Shown here piece after piece: positions 1 through 11,600 of a stretch of 55,058 nucleotides of DNA. Under the pieces are notes generated by a model, which did not search any database, was not told the DNA's origin, and saw only the letters and a list, made by a program, of their open reading frames with translations. Numbering within the stretch: position 1 is the stretch's first letter; every line of letters starts with the position of its first letter. Both the position numbers and the translations under genes were made by a program. The DNA is from an uncultured Gilliamella sp. (GTDB lineage Bacteria; Pseudomonadota; Gammaproteobacteria; Enterobacterales; Orbaceae): the NCBI GenBank assembly GCA_945271295.1, contig CALYPG010000018.1, forward strand, positions 1 to 55,058, in the 5' to 3' direction.

Positions 1-195
1 ACTGGTAACGCTCTCTTTTTCAAGCTCTTTGTCAGATTAAGTCGGAACTAATACAAATAAAATTGTCCTTATTGTTTGCGTCATGCAATGGTTTTTTGAA
101 AACTGTCGGTATATGTTTTTCATTTTTCTTTAATTAATCCATTTTAGCTTTGATACATTTTTTTAATAATACAAAGAATTTACGAATCTTAAATC
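1..195. other. Window edge, no gene recognised
   Basis: This AT-rich stretch lies downstream of the minus-strand gene that follows. I see no convincing reading frame, RNA gene or strong terminator hairpin in it. Confidence 0.4.
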
Positions 196-705
196 TTAAC
201 CTGCAACATTCATTTTCAGTAAATATATTTGATTATTAATTTTATTAAAGTAATACATATAGGCACTTTCAGCATTTCCAAAATCTTTAATATAGCGACT
301 AGTATTGATTTGTATTAGTGCTTTTTCATCATGACAAGATAAAGTAAAAATATAAATAACGTCTTTCTCATTATAAGTGAGATCTTTATCGATAAATAAG
401 TTGGGATTTGTTGCTAATTTCTTTAAATATTGTAAAAAAAAGTGATAACTTATTTTATTAGGAAACAACTTCATATAACCCTTATTATTTATCTCTTTAT
501 ATAGAGCATCTTTGGTAATTATATCCGTAGCATCTATGTCTATATATTCTCCATCAGATAGCAGTATATCTTTTTTCTGCTTAAATGAATCTATCAAATT
601 GGTAATATCATTTTTAGAAATACAAGAGCGACTATTAGCATTAGCACAAGTTATAGTAAACAAATAGCATATTGATAATATAAAAAATTTAGTAAACTTT
701 TTCAT
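196..705 (-). CDS. Exported protein of unknown function (169 aa)
   Basis: I do not recognise a family. The first 23 or so residues form a typical Sec signal peptide: a basic MKKF start, a hydrophobic core and a small-residue cleavage region near ANA-NS. The mature part is polar and lysine/asparagine-rich, with two cysteines (in SRSC and LSCHD) that could form a disulfide in the periplasm. No membrane segment follows the signal. An AGGA ribosome-binding site lies about 11 bases upstream of the ATG. It is monocistronic, with long AT-rich flanks and no informative neighbour. Family and role remain unknown. Confidence 0.6.
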   Translation of the reverse strand: MKKFTKFFILSICYLFTITCANANSRSCISKNDITNLIDSFKQKKDILLSDGEYIDIDATDIITKDALYKEINNKGYMKLFPNKISYHFFLQYLKKLATNPNLFIDKDLTYNEKDVIYIFTLSCHDEKALIQINTSRYIKDFGNAESAYMYYFNKINNQIYLLKMNVAG

Positions 706-1042
706 GACTTATTTATCCTACAGGTAATTAATAATCATTCTATTTTATTAAAAGATTGATTCGCTTTAGGTTTTGTAAATTACAGTATTAGTCTAGATCC
801 AATATAAGAACGATAAGCGTAATTTTTCTTTAAAAAGACATATATTTTTTATTTAATACAATACCAACCAGTAATAAATTTATTGGATAATTATCTTCTT
901 TGGTAAATTATTTTTTATATTGCCTAATTATAACGTTAATATTTGGTTTTCAAATCTAATGGTTTATTTTCTTAATTTTTAGCCTTTAAAATAAGGCTCT
1001 TATTAAAATCAGCTAAACTAAATTCATCAGGAAGATTTTTTG
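706..1042. other. AT-rich intergenic region
   Basis: This is the upstream region shared by two divergent genes, the exported protein (minus) and the small ORF/DUF5362 pair (plus). It must hold both promoters, but the high A+T content gives many equivalent -10-like boxes and I cannot choose one. I see no RNA gene or repeat. Confidence 0.4.
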
Positions 1043-1141
1043 ATGGCTATAAAAAACACCTCGACAACAACTATAAAACTGTTATTCTATCCACCAAATA
1101 TTAATAATACTATTATTAAAAGTATAAGGAACAAAAAATGA
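1043..1141 (+). CDS. Possible 32-aa small ORF coupled to the DUF5362 gene
   Basis: An ATG at 1043 is preceded at good spacing by AGGAAG (1029-1034). The frame runs 32 codons to a TGA that overlaps the next gene's ATG (ATGA, 1138-1141). A good ribosome-binding site plus ATGA overlap is the usual layout of translationally coupled genes. The peptide starts MAIKNTSTTTIK and is Thr/Asn/Ile-rich with no obvious membrane helix. Against it, the next gene has its own AAGGA site inside this frame, and short AT-rich frames arise easily by chance. It may be a small protein, a leader peptide, or nothing. Confidence 0.35.
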   Translation: MAIKNTSTTTIKLLFYPPNINNTIIKSIRNKK

Positions 1142-1515
1142 ACATTAATGGAACGGATACAATTTCCGTCGAATTAACAGAGCAACTTCAAAAACGTATG
1201 CGATTTATTGCAGTTATGCAACAAATTATGGGCGTTCTTACGGCAATATCAGGGGCTTTAACTTGTTTAGGAATTATCACCGCAATTATAGGGATACCTT
1301 GTTTGATAGCTGGAATTAAACTTTTCCAATCAGGCAGTGCATTTAGTAAGACTGCTAATTTGAAGCGTAGTGAAGATTTAGTTGATGCTATTAATAATTT
1401 ACATTCCTATTGGAAACTTTTATTAATTTATCTCATCCTTTCTATTATAATGGTTATTATCCTTTTTATATTCCTCTTTTCGTTTTTAGCCATGTACTCA
1501 CAAGGCAGATACTAG
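1138..1515 (+). CDS. Small membrane protein, DUF5362-like
   Basis: A 125-aa protein with two hydrophobic stretches, roughly residues 23-53 (probably a hairpin of two short helices with a glycine-rich turn) and 91-118. A soluble loop between them (ALFQSGSAFSKTANLKRSEDL region) is followed by a conserved-looking NNLHSYWK. The pattern resembles DUF5362 family proteins, which have no assigned function. An AAGGA site lies 7 bases before the ATG. The gene ends at a bidirectional terminator shared with bamE. It is probably an inner-membrane protein; the family call is from the overall pattern only. Confidence 0.6.
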   Translation: MNINGTDTISVELTEQLQKRMRFIAVMQQIMGVLTAISGALTCLGIITAIIGIPCLIAGIKLFQSGSAFSKTANLKRSEDLVDAINNLHSYWKLLLIYLILSIIMVIILFIFLFSFLAMYSQGRY

Positions 1516-1551
1516 ATTACAGTAATCAATATTATTAATATAACAACTTTT

Positions 1552-1575
1552 AAACCTCGTTATATAACGAGGTTT
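1552..1575. terminator. Bidirectional terminator between DUF5362 gene and bamE
   Basis: A perfect 24-base palindrome with an ACCTCGTTA stem flanked by A and T runs on its two sides, sitting between the convergent ends of the DUF5362 gene and bamE. It can act as an intrinsic terminator in both directions. Confidence 0.75.
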
Positions 1576-1581
1576 ATTACT

Positions 1582-2001
1582 TTAATTAGTACTAATATCA
1601 TCTTCGTCGGTTTTATTATCAATTGGGTCTGATATACCCTGTTCATTCATCTCTTCTAAAGATTTTGAATTATCTAATGCTGAAACCTTTATATCACTAA
1701 CGATACCCATCTCGTTAAAGTAAATAGAATAGGTTCTTTGACTAACTACATCATGTTGTGGTTGTTGACGGAAAACATAATACCAAACATTATCACCAAA
1801 AACTGATGTTAACATAGGTGACCCCATAATAAATACAACTTGATCCTTAGATTGACCAATTTGTAACATATCAATAGCTTCTTGTGTTACATAATTACCT
1901 TGATTGATATCAGGTCTATATACCCAACGATCAACAACTGAACAACCACTCAATAAAACACTAGATATAATTGCAAGCGAGGTAAATTTACGAAACTGCA
2001 T
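1582..2001 (-). CDS. bamE: Outer membrane assembly lipoprotein BamE
   Basis: BamE (SmpA/OmlA) is a small lipoprotein of the BAM complex, which inserts beta-barrel proteins into the outer membrane. The N-terminus is a lipoprotein signal with lipobox LSGC, giving lipidated Cys20. The SmpA/OmlA fold follows: the YRPDINQGNYV segment, then MLQIGQSKDQVVFIMGSP and DNVWYYVFRQQ, all typical of BamE. At 139 aa it is longer than E. coli BamE (113 aa) because of an acidic C-terminal tail. It is monocistronic. The family is clear; the tail is not explained. Confidence 0.93.
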   Translation of the reverse strand: MQFRKFTSLAIISSVLLSGCSVVDRWVYRPDINQGNYVTQEAIDMLQIGQSKDQVVFIMGSPMLTSVFGDNVWYYVFRQQPQHDVVSQRTYSIYFNEMGIVSDIKVSALDNSKSLEEMNEQGISDPIDNKTDEDDISTN

Positions 2002-2212
2002 TCAACTTAATCCATATTAATAATATTAATATTAATATTATCGCTGATATTTTAACTAAGTGCTAGCCAAATTACTAAAATCTTCCAGAATAATGGAATA
2101 ATATTAGTAAGCATTTGCCTTTAATTTAAATTACTACTTGACATTTATCTAGGTATCTACAAACTAAATATAGTCATTACAACCATTATCAATAAACAAT
2201 AAAAGGTAAAAA

Positions 2213-2824
2213 ATGAAATTAGAAACGATTGATCAAAAAGCAAGTTATGCTATCGGATTACAAATTGGGCAACAATTGAAAGAATCTGGGTTAAACAAAC
2301 TCGATCTTAATGCATTAAAATTAGCAATGGAAGATGTATTAGCCGAAAACCAACCAGTTTTACCAATACAAGAGTTACATAATGCACTTCGCCATGTACA
2401 TGAACAAGCAAACAAAGAAAAGGCCAAACAAGCAGAAAAAATTGCGCAAGCAGGCAAAGATTTTCTAGCTAATAATATAAAAAAAGATGGCATTAAATCG
2501 ACAGAATCAGGCTTACAGTATGAAATCCTTAAACCAGGTGATGGTGCTATACCTAAGGCCACTGATCATGTTCAAGTTCATTATACTGGTCAATTAATTG
2601 ATGGCACAGTATTTGATAGTTCAGTACAGCGCGGCGAACCAGCCCAATTCCCAGTTAATGGCGTTATTCAAGGATGGGTTGAAGCATTGCAACTTATGCC
2701 GGAAGGTTCTAAATGGCGGCTATATATTCCTCAAGAACTTGCTTATGGTGCCCAAGGAGCAGGCGCATCCATTCCACCATATAGTGCCCTAATTTTTGAT
2801 GTCGAACTGCTAAAAGTTTTATAA
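2213..2824 (+). CDS. fklB: FKBP-type peptidyl-prolyl isomerase (FKBP22, FklB)
   Basis: This enzyme speeds cis-trans isomerisation of proline peptide bonds and acts as a folding chaperone. The N-terminal part (about residues 1-95) is the helical FKBP_N dimerisation region. The catalytic FKBP domain spans about 115-203, with VHYTGQLIDGTVFDSS, the GVIQGW motif and AYGAQGAG...IPPYS, which hold the usual aromatic pocket. Length (203 aa) matches E. coli FklB (206 aa). There is no signal peptide, so it is cytoplasmic like FklB and unlike FkpA. An AAAGG site precedes the ATG, and a perfect palindrome follows the stop. Confidence 0.92.
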   Translation: MKLETIDQKASYAIGLQIGQQLKESGLNKLDLNALKLAMEDVLAENQPVLPIQELHNALRHVHEQANKEKAKQAEKIAQAGKDFLANNIKKDGIKSTESGLQYEILKPGDGAIPKATDHVQVHYTGQLIDGTVFDSSVQRGEPAQFPVNGVIQGWVEALQLMPEGSKWRLYIPQELAYGAQGAGASIPPYSALIFDVELLKVL

Positions 2825-2830
2825 GTATAA

Positions 2831-2850
2831 TGGACGCTAATTAGCGTCCA
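2831..2850. terminator. Palindromic terminator-like hairpin after fklB
   Basis: A perfect 20-base palindrome (TGGACGC stem, TAATTA loop) starts six bases after the fklB stop and overlaps the last codons and stop of the convergent MFS gene. The T-rich tail on the plus side is interrupted (GATTTTAGATTTTT), so it may be only a moderate terminator. Confidence 0.6.
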
Positions 2851-4058
2851 GATTTTAGATTTTTAGGTAGCAAAAAAGAAATACTTGCCGCAATGAATAA
2901 CAAAACACTCGCTGCTCCAAAGGCAATAAAATGAGTATGAAAATTATCATACAACCACCCACCTAACCAAGATCCTGACATAGCACCAATTTGGTGACCA
3001 AGGTAAGTTAGTCCTGAAAGTAATCCCACAATTTTAACACCATAAATATCTGCTGTGATTGCGCTGGATAATGATAAAGTTCCAGCCCAAACCAAACCAC
3101 CTAAAACAGCAATAGTAAATAATTGCCATTTAGTTGCTACCATAACTAATGCAATAAATCCGAATCCTCGAACCAAATAAATTAATGTCAAAAGGTTTTT
3201 ACGTTCAACAATATCCGAAAGATAACCTAATGCCAGAGTACTAAAAATAGCCACCAAACCAATTAAACCGATCCCAGAAGAACTTGTTACCGGTCCAAAA
3301 CCATGATCTATCAGCATAGGTACACCATGCGTTCCTAATAAATTCATACTAAATCCACAAGTGAACAATCCAAAACTTAACAGCCAAAATGGGCGAGTTT
3401 GTATAACATAACTAAGGTTGATTTTTGGCGCCATGGTTATTGATGACACTTCTTGATTATTAAAACCTGAATTGGTCATCTGGGCTGGATTATCCTTCAT
3501 AATGAAAAAAGCAATCGGCAAGGCAACAATCAAAAGCAGTACAGCAAATGCAATTAAGGTTGTTTGCCATCCATAGATCGGAATAAAATAGGCAAACACA
3601 GGCAACATTACCGCAATACCTGCCATACTACCTGTTGATAAAATAAATAATGCTAATCCTCTTCTTTTAATAAACCAACTCGCCACAATAGGGGTAAAAC
3701 TAACTGAACCGACAAAAGAAGTACCAAATGACAAGGTAATACCAAAAGAAAATAAGAAGTTCCAATAATCCCGAAACATCGATGCCCAAACAGTTGCAAT
3801 AACAATGATAACTGCACCTAATAATAAAACGATACGAGTACCATATATACCGACTAAATAACCAGCAATTGGCATAGCAATACCGGAAAAAAGCATACCG
3901 ATAGCAATAATACCGGAAAGAACACTACGACTAAAATGAAGATCACTAGCAATCGGCAAAAAAAACGTTCCCATACTCATGCGTAAACCACTAGAGAGTA
4001 AGGTTAACAACGCGGCTGCTATGACTATATTCCAACCAAAATACCAAGGGCAACGCAT
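2841..4058 (-). CDS. MFS transporter, monocarboxylate/oxalate-formate type
   Basis: A 405-aa protein with about 12 transmembrane helices and a central cytoplasmic loop near residues 195-215, as in the major facilitator superfamily. The start WYFGWNIVIAAALLTLLSSGLRMSMG and the loop-2/3 region GYLVGIYGTRIVLLLG resemble bacterial monocarboxylate (MCT/OFA-like) permeases, which move small organic acids with protons. The substrate cannot be read from sequence. It is monocistronic, and the ATG has only a weak ribosome-binding site, but TM1 begins at once so a later start is unlikely. It is convergent with fklB, sharing the palindrome at its 3' end. Confidence 0.8.
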   Translation of the reverse strand: MRCPWYFGWNIVIAAALLTLLSSGLRMSMGTFFLPIASDLHFSRSVLSGIIAIGMLFSGIAMPIAGYLVGIYGTRIVLLLGAVIIVIATVWASMFRDYWNFLFSFGITLSFGTSFVGSVSFTPIVASWFIKRRGLALFILSTGSMAGIAVMLPVFAYFIPIYGWQTTLIAFAVLLLIVALPIAFFIMKDNPAQMTNSGFNNQEVSSITMAPKINLSYVIQTRPFWLLSFGLFTCGFSMNLLGTHGVPMLIDHGFGPVTSSSGIGLIGLVAIFSTLALGYLSDIVERKNLLTLIYLVRGFGFIALVMVATKWQLFTIAVLGGLVWAGTLSLSSAITADIYGVKIVGLLSGLTYLGHQIGAMSGSWLGGWLYDNFHTHFIAFGAASVLLFIAASISFLLPKNLKSGR

Positions 4059-4149
4059 AATTGCATCCGTTTAATAGTTATTAAAAATAAAATGATTGTA
4101 ACTATAACATTTTAATAATTATGCTGTATATAAGGCCTTTATTTTTCGC

Positions 4150-4155
4150 TATAAT
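4150..4155 (+). promoter_or_regulatory. Probable dapB -10 box
   Basis: A perfect TATAAT lies 40 bases before the dapB ATG. The region 17 bases upstream is only weakly like a -35 box, so the call rests on the -10 alone. Confidence 0.4.
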
Positions 4156-4171
4156 AGTAGTTTATGACTAA

Positions 4172-5498
<1,327 letters not shown>

Positions 5499-5657
5499 CA
5501 CTTTGTAAAAAAGTTTCAGGTTAAACTAACGTTTTAGTATAAAAATCAAAATTAATTTCTATCAAAATTCAATAAAAAGCAAACTGACTTATTCTTTTTA
5601 TTTTGGAAAATTGCTAGAATTTAGTTCATTTTTAAAAAGTCAATTTGAGTATAGTTA

Positions 5658-6197
5658 ATGAAACAACATACATTAGAAACGCTGATACCAGCAGAAGAGA
5701 TCAGAAAACGTGTAACGGAACTTGGTCAACAAATTAGCCAAGATTATCAGCACAGTCAAAATGAACTTATTTTAGTTGGATTGTTACGAGGTTCATTTAT
5801 TTTTATGGCTGATTTGAGCCGAGCCATCACAGTTGGTCATGAAGTTGATTTTATGACTGCATCAAGCTATGGCAATGCAGTGATTAGTAATCGGGATGTC
5901 AAAATATTAAAAGATTTAGATGAAGATATTCGTGATAAAGATGTCTTAATTGTTGAAGATATTATTGATACTGGCAATACGCTTAGTAAAGTAATGGCAA
6001 TTTTAAAATTACGCCACCCACGTAGTATTGAAATTTGCACTTTACTGGATAAACCATCTCGACGAGAAGTATCTGTAGCTGTAAAATATATCGGGTTTTC
6101 AATCCCAGACGAATTTGTCGTCGGCTATGGCATTGATTATGCCCAACACTATCGTCATTTACCCTATATCGGGCAAGTTAATTTGCTTGAACCTTGA
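5658..6197 (+). CDS. hpt: Hypoxanthine phosphoribosyltransferase
   Basis: Hpt salvages hypoxanthine (and guanine weakly) by joining it to PRPP to form IMP. The PRPP-binding signature [14 protein letters not shown] lies at 96-109 with the paired acidic residues, and [15 protein letters not shown] (39-53) is the conserved loop with the PPi-binding turn. Length 179 aa matches the enterobacterial enzyme. It has its own 160-base upstream region, so it is probably monocistronic. Confidence 0.95.
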   Translation: MKQHTLETLIPAEEIRKRVTELGQQISQDYQHSQNELILVGLLRGSFIFMADLSRAITVGHEVDFMTASSYGNAVISNRDVKILKDLDEDIRDKDVLIVEDIIDTGNTLSKVMAILKLRHPRSIEICTLLDKPSRREVSVAVKYIGFSIPDEFVVGYGIDYAQHYRHLPYIGQVNLLEP

Positions 6198-6293
6198 TCA
6201 ATTAATTTTCAAATAAAATAAAGCAATAATAGGTCAATCAACTCAGCATTTTTAAAATAATTATTACACAATAGCGATTGAGGAGATTTTTAA

Positions 6294-6749
6294 TTGATAG
6301 TATTACAAAATGTAGGCAATACCGTTAATTTACAATTAGATATTATCGGTTATCAATTTCCTAATTACTCGGATAATTGGTGTTTGTTAAAAATTATAGT
6401 TCAGCACCATAATAAAAGATTTGAAAAAATAGATCCTGCATTAGAAGTTAGTGACCTTTATAAGATGTACCGCTGGTTTAATGCGTTAGCAAAAGGCTGC
6501 CTTCCTTTTGATTCTGTACTTTGTTTTACTGAGCCTTGCCTTGAACTTAGCTTTATTTCTTATAATAATGAAAATGAAATTGTTAGAATATCAATCACAC
6601 TAAATTGTGAAATAAAGCCAGATTTTGCTTTAGATGATCCCGATAACTTGATTGAAGATTGGACACTTTATTTCGATTTATCTAAAAATACGTTTGAGTC
6701 TATACTCAAAAACATTGACCAATGGATACAAGATTATCCATTAAGATAA
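6294..6749 (+). CDS. WapI-like protein (possible orphan immunity protein)
   Basis: A cytoplasmic protein of 151 aa without signal or membrane segments. The start is TTG, supported by a strong GAGGAG site (6280-6285) eight bases upstream. The opening pattern (VGNTVNLQLDIIGYQFPN...DNWCLLKIIVQ) followed by an acidic, aromatic-rich beta-strand body resembles WapI-family immunity proteins, which protect against contact-dependent WapA toxins. No toxin gene or polymorphic-toxin fragment lies beside it, so it would be an orphan. The family call is by pattern only and the function is uncertain. Confidence 0.45.
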   Translation: MIVLQNVGNTVNLQLDIIGYQFPNYSDNWCLLKIIVQHHNKRFEKIDPALEVSDLYKMYRWFNALAKGCLPFDSVLCFTEPCLELSFISYNNENEIVRISITLNCEIKPDFALDDPDNLIEDWTLYFDLSKNTFESILKNIDQWIQDYPLR

Positions 6750-6882
6750 AGAAATTGAAAATAAACGGCGTTTTAATAGACTATAAAATAGTTAATATGT
6801 TAGATTGATGAATTGAGCAAATTCAATAAAATAATCGCATAAAATTAACTTTTAAAGTTTAATATTACAACACGAGGTGGGT

Positions 6883-8601
6883 GTGTCACGATTTTCCTAT
6901 TCCTTATTTTTACTTTTAACCATAACAACAACATCAAGTTATGCTGATATGAAGTTATCAATAAAAGGATTATCAGGAGAACTTGCGGAAAATGTCGATG
7001 CACGTATTTCATTAATTCCTTCTAATAAAATTGATAACACACCTTATTTTAAACATTATTTTGAAAGTGAAGCGCAAAAAGCGTTACGTGCTTTAGGTTA
7101 TTATTCCCCAGTCTTTCAATATGATGATCATGACCCTAAAATTATGATTGTGGAAATTTTTCCAGGTGAACCTACTATCATTGGTCAATTGAATATTAAT
7201 GTTCTTGGTGAAGGTCAATACGATAAAGATTTTAAAGAGTTATTGTCACACAATCTACCCAACATTGGCGATGTATTAAATCATGGACAATATGAAGCTT
7301 TTAAAAAAAGCTTACAAAACTTATCACTGAGAAAAGGGTATTTTGATGCTAATATGACTAAGCATCAATTAGCCGTATCTAATTCGTTACATCAATCATT
7401 TTGGAATATTGATTTCAATACAGGACAACGCTATAAATTTGGCAAAGTGACTTTTCATAATGAAAAAATTCGTGATGATTACCTTGCTAATATTATTCCT
7501 TTCAAAGAAAATGAAGCGTACACAGCCGAACAGTTATCATTATTTAACCGACGCCTTGCGTCTACTAACTGGTTTAACTCTGTTGTTGTTGCGCCTGATT
7601 TTTCAAAAGTCACGAATGATAAGATATTACCAATAGATGTTGCAACTTCGCCTCGCAAAAAAAATAGTATGGATCTCGGATTGGGGTTTTCAACAGATAA
7701 TGGTGTACATGGTAAAATTGGTTGGAATAAACCCTGGATCAACAGACGTGGGCAAAGTTTGCAAAGTAATTTGTCACTGTCTTCACCAGAACAATCCCTC
7801 ACTATGAGTTATAAAATTCCATTAAAAAAATCGCCACTTGTCGATTATTACACCATCCAAGGTGGTTATAAAAAAATTGATAATAATGATACTGACTCTC
7901 GTTCCTATACGTTTGGTGTGTTACGTAACTGGGATAATTATGAAGGTTGGAAACGGGCATTGGGATTAAGTGTATTACGTGATGATTTTACCCAAGGTGA
8001 TGCGAGTTTTAAAACGTTCCTTTATTACCCTACACTAAGCTTGTCACGCATTCGTACCGATAACAATTTATTTGCGATGTGGGGCGATTCACAACGCTAT
8101 TCAATAGAAGTTGCCGGAGAATCATTAGGATCTGATATTAATTTAGTTCGTTTTCAAGCTCAACAAAGTTGGATCCGATCAATACATGATTCACATCGTT
8201 TTATTGTGCGAGGTAATTTTGGAATTATACAAGCTAGCAATTTTGATCGTGTTCCACCATCTTTTAGATTTTTTGCCGGTGGCGATCGTAGTATTCGTGG
8301 CTATGGCTACCAATCAATATCACCCGAAGATAAAAAAGGCAAATTGAAAGGGGCCTCTAAGCTCATCACGGGTTCAGTAGAATATCAATATAATTTGACA
8401 GGTTCATGGTGGGGAGCTTTATTTGTCGATAGTGGTGAAGCAATTGATAAAGTGGACAAAAGCAAATTTTATACTGGTGCTGGATTTGGTATCCGCTGGG
8501 CATCCCCTGTTGGTCCGATTAAAATAGATTTAGCCACACCAACAAACAGAAAAGATACCGGCTCTATTCACTTATATATTGGTTTAGGAACCGAATTATA
8601 A
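6883..8601 (+). CDS. tamA: Translocation and assembly module outer-membrane protein TamA
   Basis: TamA is an Omp85-family outer-membrane barrel that, with TamB, helps assemble outer-membrane proteins and moves phospholipid between membranes. A signal peptide ending near SYA is followed by POTRA-type domains (about residues 20-260) and a C-terminal beta-barrel with the Omp85 signature FFAGGDRSIRGYGYQS (lid-lock loop). The chain ends in YIGLGTEL, an outer-membrane strand. A GTG at 6877 is possible, but GAGG at 6874-6877 overlaps it and fits the GTG at 6883 (5-base spacing), giving 572 aa (E. coli 577). tamB starts one base after the stop. Confidence 0.94.
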   Translation: MSRFSYSLFLLLTITTTSSYADMKLSIKGLSGELAENVDARISLIPSNKIDNTPYFKHYFESEAQKALRALGYYSPVFQYDDHDPKIMIVEIFPGEPTIIGQLNINVLGEGQYDKDFKELLSHNLPNIGDVLNHGQYEAFKKSLQNLSLRKGYFDANMTKHQLAVSNSLHQSFWNIDFNTGQRYKFGKVTFHNEKIRDDYLANIIPFKENEAYTAEQLSLFNRRLASTNWFNSVVVAPDFSKVTNDKILPIDVATSPRKKNSMDLGLGFSTDNGVHGKIGWNKPWINRRGQSLQSNLSLSSPEQSLTMSYKIPLKKSPLVDYYTIQGGYKKIDNNDTDSRSYTFGVLRNWDNYEGWKRALGLSVLRDDFTQGDASFKTFLYYPTLSLSRIRTDNNLFAMWGDSQRYSIEVAGESLGSDINLVRFQAQQSWIRSIHDSHRFIVRGNFGIIQASNFDRVPPSFRFFAGGDRSIRGYGYQSISPEDKKGKLKGASKLITGSVEYQYNLTGSWWGALFVDSGEAIDKVDKSKFYTGAGFGIRWASPVGPIKIDLATPTNRKDTGSIHLYIGLGTEL

Positions 8602-8602
8602 A

Positions 8603-11600
8603 ATGACAAAAAATCCAATTCGAGTTAAAAAAGTCAAAAAGTTAAGACAGATACGCAAATGGAAAAAACGTAGTTTTGCCATTTTATCGGCTTTTATAGT
8701 ACTTGTTATCTTTATTATTGTCATAATTTATACCAGCCTCGGAGTAAAAATTACAACGCTTGTTTTACATAAATTTTTACCCGAATTAAAACTTGAACAA
8801 GTTGAAGGTACATTTCATAATTTACATGTTAAAGGATTGTCGCTTGATTTACCTGGTGTTAATGTTCAAATAGACGATGCCTCGCTAACATTATCGGGAT
8901 TATGTTTACTACAAACTAAAATTTGTATTAAGCATTTTAATGCTGACGGAGTAAATGTTTCGGTCAATACCGATCAATTAAAAAAAACACCTGACCAACC
9001 TGAGTCCGAAGAACGTTTTATTATCAAAATGCCTCTTCCTATTGAACTTCAACAAACATCGCTAACTAACGTTAAAGTCCAAGTTGATGATATGCAATTT
9101 GGTATGTCTGACTTTAATGGTAAAGCTACATGGGTTAATGAGAAACTTTATGTTTATCCAGCAACTGCAATGGGTTTACATGCGATTTTTGCCGATCAAC
9201 CGCAAACAGTTATTTCGAAAAAGCCAGAACAGAATATTCCCCTTAATCAGATGATTAATCACTTATTTAATCAACCTTTGATTAATTCATTGCCTCAAGT
9301 CAATATTCCATTAGATATTGATGTGTTAAGTTTAACAGGCGATAATTGGTTATTACATATTGGTGGGCAAGATTATCGTTTTGATCAAGTTACCATTCAA
9401 ACGAATACAATTAATAATCATATTGTTGTTAAGCAAGTTGATACCGAAGTTAAAACACCCTATGCCAATGGACATGCGCTAATATCTGGTGAAATAACAC
9501 TAGGTAATGATTGGCCAGTTTTCGCATTAGTTAAAGCAAAAACAGCTGAAAATCAATTTGATGGGCATTTTTCTGGAAAATTACTTGGCGAACTTAAGAC
9601 TACAACAACAATTATAGGTTTAAATCAGCTAACTATTGACGGACATATAAACTTTATCGAAAAATATCTACCTGCTATGGTTAATATCAATGGCAAACAT
9701 ATCCAATGGCCGATTGAAGGACCGGTACAATATCAACTCAATAACTTTGATTTATCACTCAATGGTACAGTTGAAAAATATCAACTAGTCACAAAAGGCG
9801 CCATTGCAGGTCAAGCATTGCCTGATACTAGTTTTGATATTTTGGCTAATGGTACTAATGACGAAGCAATATTTGATCATGCTATGATTAAGTTACCACA
9901 AGGAAAAGTTGATCTTGCTGGGAAAATTAATTGGCAAAAAGCACTACAGTGGGAAACGCAAATTAAGCTTGATAAGGTTGATCTAAGTAACGAATTACCA
10001 ACTTATCCAATCAAATTAACTGGCAACTTTAACAGCACTGGAATGCTAGAAGGTGAAACTTGGCAATTAAAGTTAGCCGAATTAAAACTCAACGGTAATA
10101 TCAAAGGCGCTAACTTTACTACTAATGGTGGTCTTTTTATTAACTCTCAAAATAATGTAACGGCTAATAACTTGGTAGTTAATTGGGGAAAAAATCGATT
10201 CGAATTAACAGGTTCTACTCAGAAAGGCGATTTAATAGCTAAATTAAATTTTGCTAACCCTTCTTTATTAATTGACGGTTTGAATGGTCAAATTGATGGA
10301 AATATTAAAATAAACGGAACACCATCTGAACCAATCTTCTTGACTGATCTGAACATAAACAAATTAACGTTGCCAAACCTCAGCGTGAATAGAGCAAACC
10401 TTTCCGGTAAAGTTCAATACAAGCAACAGTTAAGCGGACAAATAAAACTCACAGGGCAAGGTATTGAACTTCCAAACCAAACTATTAATAAGGCTAATAT
10501 AGAACTTTCTGGCAATGAAAGTCATCATAATTTAGTAATAAATATAAATGGCACGCCAGCATCATTTGTTACCTCACTGACAGGTCAAATTGATAAAGAA
10601 CGGACAAAATGGACAGGCAATATTGCGCATGCTTCGTTAAATTTAGGTGATAAAAATCAGTGGCAATTAACCAAACCACTAGCCTTATCATATGATATTA
10701 CTCAACAAATACCCATCATAAATGCCCATTGTTGGCGCAACGATAATTCAAGTATTTGTTTAGATAAAACTCTATCGTTTACGGCAAATACAGAGTCAAG
10801 TATTACATTAAAAGATATTGATCTTGCCAAATTACCTATTCCAAATGATGGTGAAACCAAAATTGCCGGATATATCAATGGTAAAATAGCAATTTTGTTC
10901 AATAGCAGTAGTAAAATCCCTGCCATCAATGCCAAGATTACTAGTAAAAAAGTATATGTTCAGCAAATGATAACGACACAATCACTACCTATTCCTTTCG
11001 ATTTATTCAATATCAATGCTGAATTTAACGAACAACAAGCCAAAATGGATTGGAATTTTAGTTTAGATCAGCTAGGTAAAATAAAAGGCGATTTAGTTAT
11101 TACCGATCCGATGCAACAAAAAAATCTAAATGGGCAATTAATCATCGATAATCTTGCGTTAGCGATTATTAATCCTCTTTTGGATAAAAAAGAATATGCC
11201 AAAGGTGCGATTAATGGTGCAGTTAAATTTTCAGGGACCTTAGCTCAGCCTGAGCTCAAAGGTAACATTGATTTAAAACATAGTGAGATCAAATCAAGCT
11301 TACTTCCCGCTGATATTAAATCAGCTAGAATCAATATCAATTTCAATGGGAAATCATCAACATTAAAGGGTGTTTTAACCACTCAAGCAGGTAATATTAA
11401 TATTAACGGTAATGCTAGCTGGAATACTATAGATAAATGGCAAGCCGCATTGACCGTAAACGGTGCCGCTATGGAAGTAACCATGCCGCCAATGATTGTG
11501 ATGAAAGTAATTCCCGATATCAATATAACTGCAAATCAAGATGAATTAACACTAACAGGAAAAGTTAATATACCCAAAGGTAAAATCACGGTTGAATCTT

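Noticed and set aside
2245-2562. 105-codon minus-strand frame inside fklB
   Set aside because: It is antisense to a well-conserved gene and shows no protein-like pattern or start signals.
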